Program-made: the position numbers and the translations under genes | DNA from: Phialocephala subalpina | Taxonomy: Eukaryota; Ascomycota; Leotiomycetes; Helotiales; Mollisiaceae | Direction: 5' to 3' | Length of the DNA stretch: 38,627 nucleotides | Assembly (NCBI GenBank): GCA_900073065.1 | Contig: FJOG01000010.1 | Coordinates: 1,558,995-1,597,621 of the forward strand | Shown: positions 24,801-34,996 of the stretch, piece after piece | How positions within the stretch are numbered: the stretch's first letter is position 1 | How the letters are laid out: the number at the start of each line of letters is the position of its first letter | Notes under the pieces: model-generated | Database searches by the model: none | Seen by the model: the letters and a program-made list of their open reading frames with translations, nothing else | Told to the model about the DNA's origin: nothing

Positions 24801-26251
24801 ACATCTCTCCCACAGAGGCTGGCGGTACCCATTTACCAGACATCACAGTCATCACACCGGTATTTGATAGCACTGGAGAGAACATCTGCTTCTTCACGGC
24901 ATCTCGTGGCCATCATGCTGATATCGGTGGGCTTGGTGGAACATCAATGAATCCAAACTCCATGTTCCTCTGGCATGAAGGTGCCGCCATCAAGTCATTC
25001 TTCTTGGTCCGAGACAACAAGTTCGACGAGGAAGGTATTTTAGAAATCCTCAAGAAGCCAGGTGACTATCCCGGATGCGCACCTGCTAGAAAAACCGCAG
25101 AGAATCTGTCAGATCTACAAGCGCAAATCGCAGCGAACAACAAAGGACGCTTGCTCATCGAATCGCTCATGGAAGAATACGGCCAGTCTGTCGTTCAGTT
25201 TTACATGAGAAAGATTCAAGAAAATGCTGAGATCGCCGTCCGGGGATATCTCAAGACCGCACGAGAAAAGTTTGGACCGGGCGTCGACTTGGTGGCAGAG
25301 GACTACATGGACAACGGTTCCAAAATGTTCGTCAGAATCTCCATCGATGAGACTGGCTTCGGAATATTCGACTTTACAGGAACCACTTGCGAAATGCTCT
25401 CAAACATGAACGCACCTCCAGCAATCACATATTCAGCCCTCATCTACACCCTCCGCCTCCTCATCGGATCCGACATCCCAATGAATCAAGGCTGCCTAGC
25501 CCCAACCAAAATCATCATCCCCAAAAAAACTTTCCTGAATCCTTCAACAGACCGTGCTGTTTGTGCAGGTAATACACAAACTTCTCAGCGATTGGTGGAT
25601 CTCTTACTCAAGGCGTTCCGAGCAGCAGCCGCTTCTCAGGGATGCATGAATTGCTTTGGCTTCTTCGGTCGCTCAGCTGCTGATGGATCAGTGCTTACTT
25701 TTCAGTACGGCGAGACGATGGCTGGTGGCAGTGGTGCTGTGCCTGGCTCGCATGGCGCAAGTGGAGTGCAGGTTCACATGACTAACACCCGAACAACGGA
25801 TGCTGAGATGCTGGAGAAACGATATCCTGTCATTGTTCGCGACTTTTCAATTCGCGAAGGTAGTGGCGGAAGGGGAAAATGGAATGGGGGAAATGGTATC
25901 GTGAGAGATATCGAATGTCGTATCCCGCTGATGTTCAGTCTTGTGACTGAGAGGAGAGTCATTAGACCTTATGGGATGGACGGTGGTGAGCCGGGACATC
26001 TTGGTGCTAACTATTGGGTGCAGAAGGGTGAAGATGGGGAGTATACATGGCTGAATATCGGTCCCAAAGGTCAGGTTGACATGGCTGCTGGTGATAGGTG
26101 TGTTGTGCATACACCTGGAGGTGGAGCTTGGGGTAGCGTCGAGGATGTCGAGGATGGTCTTGAGGTTGTCTCTGCTAAAGACCAACACAAGTTCACTCCG
26201 CGCGCAACAGGGAGCCACTATGCTTACGTTGCTACGCAAGAGGATGCATAG
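21817..26251 (+). CDS. ATP-dependent 5-oxoprolinase (HyuA-HyuB fusion)
   Basis: Nine exons (21817-21874, 21942-21961, 22013-22214, 22265-22987, 23035-23201, 23249-24109, 24155-24425, 24541-24762, 24816-26251) give 1319 aa, typical of eukaryotic 5-oxoprolinase. The enzyme opens L-pyroglutamate to L-glutamate using ATP, in the cytosol. The nucleotide-binding motif DRGGTFTD lies at residues 20-27. [19 protein letters not shown] and [18 protein letters not shown] closely follow the true oxoprolinase pattern rather than the shorter bacterial hydantoinases. The HyuA part covers about residues 17-750. HyuB starts near 755 ([20 protein letters not shown]) and includes [13 protein letters not shown] and PGGGAWG near the end. 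Exon 2 is only 20 nt, and 24110-24154 is a 45-nt in-frame, stop-free intron. It lies next to a DAL5-type permease and downstream of an amine oxidase gene. A related activity on a hydantoin or another cyclic amide cannot be excluded. Confidence 0.95.
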
Positions 26252-26690
26252 AGTAACAGGTTCATCCAAGTACTTGAGCTTGAACGGGGCATCGTCGCCG
26301 GATAATTCACTATTGTTATTGCTAATGTGAACAAAATATACTTGTATCAAAGTTCAGAGCCGTGACAAACAGCTCTTTAACTCTCGAGTGAAACAATTCC
26401 TTTTCTGCTTCACCCTTCGGCCGAAGCGAGCGCGGGCCGAACCGCTGCCAGGCCTTGGCACTCGTCATCCTCCTCTGACTTCATCGACCCCTCGACAGGA
26501 ATTTATAATATTGAGTTACAATTCGTACACCTTGCCAATCATTTTCATCTACAAAATTTACCAAACTCCTCATCGGACTTAAGTAATCTCAGAAGCATAA
26601 TTCCTTGAAGATTCTAATATTTAAACCTCAATCTCTACCCCGCCATCACACCACTTACCTCATCTCATCACCCACGATTTCAAAAACGAA
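26252..26690. other. Intergenic region upstream of the ABM-fold gene
   Basis: This 439-nt gap contains a perfect 12-bp palindrome, CTTCGGCCGAAG, at 26415-26426, followed by GC-rich sequence and a near-palindromic CCAGGCCTTGG. The CGGCCG core could be a zinc-cluster target, but no such binding is shown. No gene is supported. Confidence 0.5.
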
Positions 26691-27238
26691 ATGGGAACAC
26701 CAGGCCTCAACGCCCGTGTCGTCGGCGCCCATAACCCTGACCCACAATCTTCCTCCTCGCCAAAGAAGCAAATGACACTCTTCGTAACCATCACCGTCGC
26801 CCCCGAAAACATCGAGAAATTCAAGGAAGCGCATCGACCTGTCTGGAAAGCATGTTCCGAGGAACCTGAATGTCTCTTCTTTGATGTGTTTCAAGATCAA
26901 GAAGTCCCGGGGAGATTCAGGTTTGTGGAGGTGTGGAGTAAGGGAAGGGAGTGGTTTGAGAAGGTACGTTTTGAGAGGCAGGGGGTGACGGGAGGGGGAA
27001 GGGCTGATGAAGGTCAGGAACAATTGACGAAGCCGTATTATAAGATTTTGTGGGAGAAATCGAAGCCGTTGTGGGTTGATGAAGGTAAGAATTTCATGTT
27101 GAGTGAATTGTAAAAGGGGTTTGCTGATTTGACGTAGCTAAGATGGAGTATTTTGAGAGGGAAGGGGAAGGGAGTGTTTGGAGTGATGAGTATTTGGCTG
27201 GTGGGAGGAAGATGGAGAAGACGCAGGTTGTGTCGTGA
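26691..27238 (+). CDS. Small ABM-domain (dimeric alpha/beta-barrel) protein
   Basis: Three exons (26691-26963, 27018-27084, 27138-27238) give 146 aa. After a Pro/Ser-rich leader of about 27 residues, MTLFVTITVAPENIEKFKEA starts a ferredoxin-like fold of the antibiotic-biosynthesis-monooxygenase type. EPECLFFDVFQ and GRFRFVEVWSKG are the usual second and third strands. The protein ends GGRKMEKTQVVS. Such proteins act as small monooxygenases, cofactor-free oxidases or isomerases, or have no known reaction. The ATG at 26691 gives the longest model; the internal ATG at 26772 would give only the barrel. The first intron (54 nt) is in frame and stop-free, so an unspliced reading is longer by 18 aa. 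Same strand as the 5-oxoprolinase gene, 439 nt downstream. It is the last gene before the AT-rich island. Its role in the block is unknown. Confidence 0.8.
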
Positions 27239-28656
27239 GGAATATCATGAGGAAATGGAATGATCAGCAACGACCTATCATTCTATTCTTTTCGGAGTCT
27301 TGATGAGATACAGGTGAGGCCTTCCAAGGTTTCGATACTGTCACGTGGCGGCAAGCATGATGACTACCTAGGTACAACCTGGAACTTGGAGATTGATGTC
27401 AACGAGCTGTGGCTTCAAGAATAACTGCGAGGGGTACAATGGATTTGTTTGACTCGGCTCAGAGGACGATACTGAAGCTAGTAACGTCAGGGACTTTGCC
27501 TTCTCACGTGCTTTACCCCGCCCCCTATTTTGGGTATTCAGCTCGGATGCACCTGCCAACCGAAACGCACATTTATCGAGCTTATCTCGATAATCTGCCA
27601 CTAAAGTCAGACTCAACTTTTTTTTTCGCTGGTTCTGTTTTAGTGTTTGGACGTGAGTAGCTGCCGCCTTAACCTGAGCCGAGGGTGAGCATTCCTGAGT
27701 ATGCCTGAGCACGTCCTGAGCTTGGCCTGAGCTCGGCCTGAGCAACCTGAGCACACGGCAGAGTTAGCCTGAGCATGGCTGAGAGGCCATTTTAGCTCCC
27801 CAAGGGGCTCGTTTTAGCTCCCTTGATGCTTAGTTACACTTTCCTGATTTTGTCTCTAAGTATAGATCCCATTTTGGCTCCCTTGCGACCGAGGTTCCCC
27901 TGGAGCTATTTTTAGATCTATATTCGCTTATGTACTTACACGTGATAAGAACTATACATGGAAATCGATACTCTTGCTAAAGTGCATTTGAAAAGTGGTT
28001 GGAGGATGAGGATTTCGACGAGTATTAACAGCAGAAAAAGAGGCTCGAGGTGATAAGAGAGAGTCTCAGGCAGTGATTGAATGGGAGCTAAGAGCTGCCC
28101 ACCAAGCAAGAAGCAATATAATTGGCGACCCCCTTTGGTCATGGCGTGTGGGCGCAATAAGCGATGGCTGCTGTGGCTGTGGTTTTGAGAGAACTCCCAT
28201 TAAACTCCCCTTTTTAACTCCTTAACCTTATACTTCGATGGTCTATGATAAATTGATAATCCGATTTATAAGTAATAAAATTGATTTTTTGTGTTATTAA
28301 TCTCACAAAGATTTGTTTTATGAAATTTCTAGTATTTTGGACTAATTCTTACCCTCCGTCTCCTAGCCTCGCTTAGACATTAGCTTCACTGAACAGGGCC
28401 TAGAGAATTCTTTGGCAAAATGCCTTATATACCACCTAGCACACGGTGAGAACGTCTCTGATATAGCTTTCTATCGAAAGGCAATCTTGAAATTAAATCT
28501 AATACTAATTTAGTATAAATCCTTAACGCTATATAAGAACTTTGTTGAGAGTAGTAACCAAAACTGTGGCCTTCCCTCCAAATCGCACACTTAATCTCGC
28601 AATGAGAGTAAAAGAGATAGGAGAAACTCGAAAGCTTCCCAAATGGAACTAATTCC
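27239..28656. other. Entry into the AT-rich island; no intact gene
   Basis: The sequence changes from gene-like to increasingly AT-rich. It contains the CCTGAGC minisatellite and three nearly identical TTTTAGCTCCC blocks (27790-27800, 27812-27822, 27872-27882, the last with one change). An open frame without ATG at 28010-28222 (+) reads like charged protein (AEKEARGDKRESQ) and may be the tail of a decayed gene, but the evidence is weak. Confidence 0.5.
27673..27774. repeat. CCTGAGC minisatellite
   Basis: Eight copies of CCTGAGC/T start at 27673, 27694, 27704, 27715, 27726, 27737, 27746 and 27768. The middle six are spaced 10, 11, 11, 11 and 9 bp, close to one DNA turn. The unit is roughly CCTGAGCnnGG with degenerate linkers. 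Confidence 0.75.
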
Positions 28657-30960
28657 ATGGAGGCGCAGGAAGCAAAAGAAATAAGTGATCTTATGTCGAG
28701 GATGCAAACTAAGGGAAAAGATGAGAAACGAGAATTAACCTTTAGTCCCTATGATGGCTTATATCTTATGGATAATAATGCAATTCCCGATACACTAAGA
28801 CGCCAGATAAAAAATGTTGGTACTAATGGATCAGAAACTAGCACTTTATCACCTTGGACGCCTTCACCAAGAGCAAGAGGTATGCCTAGACCTCCTAAAT
28901 TTGACGAAGCGAGTTAATTTCTTGAAGCGACATTAACGAATACCCAGGAGAATGCCAACGGAGGATCCTGGATGTGGCCCTGGCCTACGTACGACTTCCC
29001 GATCCCACCAGTATAAAGCCCAACGTCCATAAACCCATTTATCTACGATCCGTATTACTCCCTATGGCATAACCCAATACTATCACCATAAGGCTATTAT
29101 CGCACTGATTACTTGTCGTACTCCCCGCATTCCGGAAATAGCTATCCCTTTACCGCTATGCCATCTCTAAGATACACGGATGCCACTAAACGTCGAGAAT
29201 CACCTATCGAATGGTATCGTTGTGCCCTCTCTAGACACGGATCCACTCCTTCGCCTAAACCGGAGACAATCAAACGTACACCGCGTTACATTAGCGAGGG
29301 GATTAATTTAACTTCTAATCATAGACGACTTAAACGGAGAAACGCTTGGGCCAAATGTAGCGCACAAAAAAGACGTGAGATCCCCTCAGCCCGTCGATAT
29401 GGTAAATCTTGTGACCTATACTATAATGGAGCGAACTCAAGGGGGCGGATTCTCGCCCAAAGGAGAAAGAAGCGTAGCCCTGGGAAGAAAACACAACACA
29501 ACCCTCTCGATTCAAGTCTCGACCTTAGTGCTTCAGCCAAGAAACGGTCGCGAGAAGACGAGTTACCCTCTCAGAAAGAACCACAACCCATAGGACGTCA
29601 CAAACTCTCTAACTAGAAGCTCCATAATGGAAAATCCAAAGACTAAAGAAAGAAACCCTCCGCCAAGACTTTAATAGCGCGATAGTTTCTCATAGCGATT
29701 TATTCACATAAACAGCTTTACTATTTAAAAGTTCATGCCAAGGGTCTGGGAATAGCGGGATTCGATCCTGATATCCCTGTGGTCGCTTAACGAAGCAAAA
29801 GGGGTAAAACATTAATAGTAATAAAAAATGAATTTCTGGCATTTTTGCCTTAGTTAGATAAAAAGGGATTTAGAGGCATAGGGATAAAAAGAGACTATAT
29901 GCGAGATATTTTTGATAAGGGGGAGTTCGAAGTTAAAGCGCATAGGAAGTTGGGATTATAAGTTCTCATATAAAATTAAAATCATTTATTTTAGAAAGCT
30001 AATAGACTTAAACGACCAGAATTCCCGGCAGAAATAAATTGGCAGATAGATTCTTATGCTTATTTCAGTAAGAGTAACCGATAACTCTAATTTTTACAAG
30101 TATATCCATCTACCAAAATTAGCCAGGATACTAACCCTCCACATTATCTTCAAATCCAATATATTAGCAAAGTAATCCCTTCGCCCTATAAATCCTTCTA
30201 ATTATTAGAACATATAAAAAGCTTTGCATATACCAAGGTTTACAAAATATATTACCTTTATATAGACTATAAAAGTTTTGCTAAGATTTATACACTCAAA
30301 GGAATCCATCCCAATCAGAGAAAGAAAAAAGTTAAGAACCTAAAAAAGTTTTTATAGCTAAATAAACCACTTATAGCTTTTGATTGGGAGAGAAAGAAAA
30401 TATGCATATTCTCGTATTAGTACAAGACTAAATATATAAGTCTATTTAAGGAAAACCCCACGCCAAAGGCAGCTAGAATCGGTGCCATTAGAAGAAGAAA
30501 CACCAAAGAATACGACGCAGTATTCCCTTTATTGCCCCCTTTAACTCTAATTCCGGTTCTAACAAAAGTTCCGGAGGAAGCCACCGAATCCCTCATATTA
30601 AGTAAATAAAACCATCCCGCTTTTTTTTCACCGTTTTCTAACTAATTTATCTCTCCAGAATAATAACTTTAGATAAAGACCTTAGTAGTAATAAAAAGTG
30701 AAATCGAAGAAACGAGCTTAAAGCGCTGGAAATCTATCTCTAAGGAACCGTTGCCACTTGCGCAAAGGCTTATAATTCGGTTAATAAAATTAAATGGGGA
30801 GCTTATGGCTAAGCGGAATTCGGAATGGAAAGTTAGGGATTATAGGGTTCATTTGAAGAATAAGGGGAATCGGAAGTAGAATAAAAATGGGAAAGGTAAA
30901 GACTTAAAGGTGAAAATAAAAAAAAGAGAGAAAGAAAGAAGAAAAGTAAGGGAGAATTTG
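28657..30960 (+). pseudogene. Decayed long coding frame with RIP-like stop codons
   Basis: One reading frame runs for 768 codons with no frameshift and reads like protein, broken by 23 stops: 15 TAA, 8 TAG and no TGA. Examples lie at 28915, 29014, 29089, 29614, 29851, 30199, 30355, 30418 and 30877. TAA from CAA, and TAG from CAG or TGG, are the stops expected from C-to-T change at CpA on either strand, the fungal RIP pattern. The N-terminal open part begins MEAQEAKEISDLMSRMQTK. The middle is basic and Ser/Pro-rich. The C-terminal third has hydrophobic and Lys-rich stretches. I recognise no domain. It may be a copy of a repeated gene or a transposon-carried gene. The start and any introns are unknown. 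Confidence 0.6.
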
Positions 30961-31569
30961 TAGTGTGAGAATCATGCGTATTAGGCTAGGCGAAGAGTTA
31001 ATATAATTATTAAGATATTAAGCAAATTCAAAAAATTATATTATAATAAATTAATTCAAGTTTGCGTAGTTTAAAATAGAAAAAAGAAAACGCAAAACAA
31101 GTAATATTTAAGCTTTAATTACTAGCAAGATTCAGTTAAATTCCCTCTTACCCCTTCGTACTATGACCATAAATACCCAAAAATCAAATTACCCCGAGGT
31201 TAAAAACATAAAAGGGAGGTAATAACAAAAACCGGTGCAAAAGAACGCATTATCTGGGAGGTGGGGAGGGGATGCTTTCCCAGGGTAAATCCCTTTCGTT
31301 TTCCGAGTGCATATTCGTGCTATAAAGCTGGCGATTATTATGACTCGGCAAACCAATTGAGCAAAGCTTAAGTGAGTAACCAGATAGGCAGAAGTGGAGG
31401 CTAATATGAAATATAAACTGGACGAAAACCAGAACGATGCAGGTAAGCTTTAGCGTCTCGATGTAATGAGACAAAGGACAAAAAGCAACAAACAAAAATA
31501 AATAAATAAAAAACCCCAAACAAAGGAAAAGGACATGATCATGTAACATAACCTTACAGTCACCTTTAT
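30961..31569. other. AT-rich spacer without a gene
   Basis: Strongly AT-rich sequence between the decayed frame and the MITE. The decayed frame may extend slightly past 30961 (further TAG codons at 30961 and 30982). The minus-strand open frame at 31250-31756 overlaps the MITE and looks accidental. Confidence 0.5.
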
Positions 31570-31571
31570 TA

Positions 31572-31688
31572 CTTGGTCCTGGGATAAATAATTGTACCCC
31601 TTGGCGGCCTATTGCCACCTCGCTTACCATACAAAAATCCCTTGTCGGTGGAGCTCTAGGGGTACATTTATTTATCCCAGGACCAAAG
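31572..31688. mobile_element. 117-bp MITE with ~31-bp terminal inverted repeats and TA target duplication
   Basis: The left end reads CTTGGTCCTGGGATAAATAA, then TTGTACCCCT. The reverse complement of the right end reads CTTTGGTCCTGGGATAAATA, then AATGTACCCCT. They differ by one indel and one mismatch over about 31 bp. Both ends are flanked by TA (31570-31571 and 31689-31690), as for Tc1/mariner-type (pogo/Fot1) insertion. There is no coding capacity, so it would be moved by a transposase made elsewhere. It is less AT-rich than its surroundings. Confidence 0.8.
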
Positions 31689-31819
31689 TACAATAAATGA
31701 AACATCTTAAACAAATTCGTCGTAAAAGCAAAAACAACAATAAAACAGTCCGTCACATTTTCTTCCTTTTCTTCTCTGACTAATTACTAGATTCATAAAC
31801 CAATTTGTTAGAATTGCCG

Positions 31820-32401
31820 TTATTTAACTCTTTTCCTTTTCTTTACGGGCGCGGTATCCTTCGCTTTTGCCTTAGGTGCGGCGTTGCAACTTCTCTAATG
31901 ACTTGTATATTTATCGTTTTTCTTGAAGAATTTCCCACAAGACGTGCAATTAAACGTGACTCCCAGATAGTTAGCGAAGATATGCCTTTAAACGCTTTTA
32001 GCTTCGCTAAACTGTTTATCGCATCCTTGGAAAGTGCAGCTGAATTTACATGGAGATGTTATATAGCTTTTATGATATAATTAGTATATTTTTTTTAAAT
32101 CTAACTATCGAGATATTTGAACTAACTGGTATCTAGATTCATAAGTAAAGGTCCTATGGCATTGAGAATATTCAAAAGATAAAGCGGGCGTAATTTCCAA
32201 TTTGGCAATTAGAGGGTTAACGGATAAGCCTACTAAAGAAGTAAGGCTTCCAAATGATAGAACCTTTCCTTCTGAAGATTCGCCGCCAAGAGAAGATAGT
32301 AATAGAAAAAAGTTTAGTGGAGGTTATGCTTGAAGAGATTAATAAGCAAAGCTAAAGAGCGATAAAGTATATTTTATTTCTACGCCTCTAATTATTAATA
32401 T
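31820..32401 (-). pseudogene. Decayed C2H2 zinc-finger gene
   Basis: On the minus strand one frame from about 32401 to a TAA at 31822-31820 encodes a Ser/Leu-rich stretch followed by zinc-finger remnants: SQCHRTFTYESRYQ, FSCTFQGCDKQFSEAKSV and FNCTSCGKFFKKNDKY, ending in a Lys-rich tail (KAKAKDTAPVKKRKRVK). The first finger has TAT (Tyr) where the first Cys is expected, and the second has TAC (Tyr) where the last His is expected; both are one C-to-T or G-to-A step away. In-frame stops at 31990-31988 (TAA), 31897-31895 (TAG), 32107-32105 (TAG), 32083-32081 (TAA), 32326-32324 (TAA) and 32341-32339 (TAA) again include no TGA. The last finger is of C2HC spacing. The original start is not identified. 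Confidence 0.6.
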
Positions 32402-34996
32402 AAAATCGGGTAATAAAATAAGGTAATCGTCGAAAGAAAATCCTGAAAGATCGTATTAACTATTATTATAATTAAAACTTATATTAACGTTAACGTGAGT
32501 ATTTGATATTAACTCTAAGTTCCCAAAGGTAGAGGTTAAGAGCAAAGTATTTTCGAATCTTGATAATAGTGGTAAGGAATCACCGTAGCCCATCCCGAGC
32601 TTCGCGTGCGATTTATGTAATAGTATTATAAGTTTAACTCCCCTATGATTCGCCGAATCGTTATATCTAAATCCAATTGCATCGTGTATTGTGCCAGGAT
32701 ATCGGGCAAAGTGATTCGGAGTCGAGTTAGTTATTAGTATATAATCAGGATTAAAATGTTTTACTTCGGGATTCTCGAAACCCTAAAAGTTATTAGTCGA
32801 GTATAGACTATTATTATTGATCGCTAAGGTTCGATGCTGCTTCGATAAGTGTGTAGATTCGTTGTTATGCTCGTACGAGAGCTGTTGAGGGTCCAAATAT
32901 TGGTTCGAAGAGCTGGTTCGGAAACTGGAATTTACATGATTATTATGTCGCGCAGGGATAACGTTCGCGCAAAGACAATTTGTCTTCGCGCAGAGACGTT
33001 AATTGCACTTAACGAGTAAAAAGACTAAAGAGAGTCGATTTAAAGTCGAATTGGGTGAGATTTAGGGAATTAAAGCTATTTTTACCTGCTTTAAAGCAGT
33101 TCTATATATATCCCACTTAAACCGTAACCCGTCACCGTATTCCCAGCCTGATCACTAACTCACCGCAAATAATACCAATAAAGTTATTGCCGCTTCGAAC
33201 AATAGATAAGAGGAGAGCTATATATAATACTTTTCGATTGAGGGACTTTAGCCCCCAGAATACCGACGGGAAAAGTCTCGAAGGTGGAGGTAAAGTTAAA
33301 AGAAAAGAAGAAAAGAAAGAAATTTCGGTCGCATTTATATGTGTTTACAAGGGACGGCTGAAAACTGCGCCTTAATTACGCTGATTAGTAACCCTTTTGA
33401 GCTAAATCTGCCAATATATATTAAGGTGTGGCTATTCCCTTTTCTCAGATTAACCTGGATAAGATTAGGCAATCTAGTATATCCCTTATTTTGGTAGCTA
33501 GGTGGTTCGCGATTGGCGACCCTTTGAAAAAGCAAACATCACGTGATATTAGACTCTTTTCCATTACCTAGCCCCTCTATGATTATTAGCGACCCTAGAG
33601 AATATAATGTGAACTTCTCTTGATCGCTTTTCACAAACTCAAGGTTAATAATAAGTAACCCCGAGTCGGTAAGATTAATAGCCCCAAAGATTACTAGTGG
33701 CCCTTAAGAACGATAATAAACAAGCTTTAATAACCATAACAAAGTCTTAGATACAAGCCAGGGCCGCTAACGATATCTAATTGCTTATTCTAAGAAAACA
33801 AATGAGAGTTCTTTAGTGCTTTAACTTACCGGGTTTAGGAGAAGATAAATAAATACTTAACTCCTATAAAATGCCCAGCAAAGCAATAATCAAGCGAGAC
33901 GCGAGGATACCAAAAGGAGAACATCAAAAACAAACGATATTAAGAGCTCTATTTATCCCTAACAAGCTAATATCTCGCTCTTTTAACTTTGAAATTCTTC
34001 TAGCTATTTACATTCGAGTTACTAACCTGGATTCCTGTTTAATTCAGCGAAGATTGCGACCTCGTATAGCGCTTTGGGATTAAAAAACACCTAGGTATAT
34101 TTTTGAGAGAGCATATTAACCTCGACTTATATTAACTTGAATTCTAGTCTTCCTTATTGAAACGTTAAGTCCGGTCGAAAGCCCTTAAGTCACTTAGTAC
34201 GCCGAATTAATAAGTATAAGCAAGCGCAATCAAACGATGTGAATACACATTAACATAATACTTAGGACTAACAGAAATTCCACGTAAACCCGAAAGAATA
34301 GCTATTAAAAAGAAACAACCGAAACAAAAACTAGATGGGGTCGTGATTATTGTTAATCGTCGCAAATATACTCCCAAGCAAAAGGTTTTTACCTAGCGAG
34401 CGATTGATCTAATACCTCTAGGAAGGTGGTTATAAGAAACGCACTCGGAATAGCCTTAGAACGCACTCGCATCTTTTGACTTTAATTCAAGTTAGACTAA
34501 GTATATTACTTAGCCGCGTGAGGAGCTTTTAATGGCGGAAAATGGCAATGTAAATAATAGGAAATAGAAATAATTCGAGTGTATTTGCTGGGGGTTTATA
34601 GTCAAAGATAATAAACAAGTTCTATAATTTAACAAAATGCACTTGTAAACATGACGGCTTTAATTGAGATGATAAAAACGATAAGGACATTTGATCGATT
34701 ACTAATACTTTTGCTCTAATTTTGAAGATTACATGCAGAAAGAAGCTAGGATACTCACAGTAATTAAGGATTACTTAGGCTGTTTAAGTGAGCTGGGTGA
34801 GGAGAGGGTAAGCCGAGGGTGATTAGCGCCTGAGTAGGAGCGGCGAGCTTACTAATTGACCTTGGGACGAAGAGAAAAAATGTTGTGTTCAACTACCGAA
34901 ATTAAAAAGTCAAATATAGATTTATTTCCATATTAATTACCATATTAATTAACTTATAGTTAATAGTCATAAACAGAAAGTTGTGTTTATAGACCC
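32402..34996. other. AT-rich gene-free island with RIP-like composition
   Basis: About 2.6 kb is rich in TA dinucleotides and stop codons in all frames. The short open frames at 33187-33375 and 33871-34083 have no recognisable domain. A small CpG-containing patch at 32948-32998 carries three CGCGCA repeats. The AT-rich sequence stops abruptly at the 3' end of the helicase gene. No gene, tRNA or intact element is seen. Confidence 0.6.

Noticed and set aside
14812..26251. Complete creatinine/N-methylhydantoin pathway (hydantoinase plus sarcosine oxidase)
   Set aside because: No N-carbamoylsarcosine amidase is present, and the HyuA-HyuB protein matches true 5-oxoprolinase signatures.
27368..27754. 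128-aa minus-strand frame
   Set aside because: Its start lies in the CCTGAGC minisatellite and there is no domain; repeat-derived.
31250..31756. 168-aa minus-strand frame with membrane-like stretch
   Set aside because: It runs straight through the MITE and its hydrophobic part comes from AT-rich sequence; likely accidental.
28657..34996. LTR retrotransposon or Starship-type element
   Set aside because: I found no long direct repeats, no reverse transcriptase, integrase or tyrosine recombinase motif and no tRNA primer site, so no element class is claimed.
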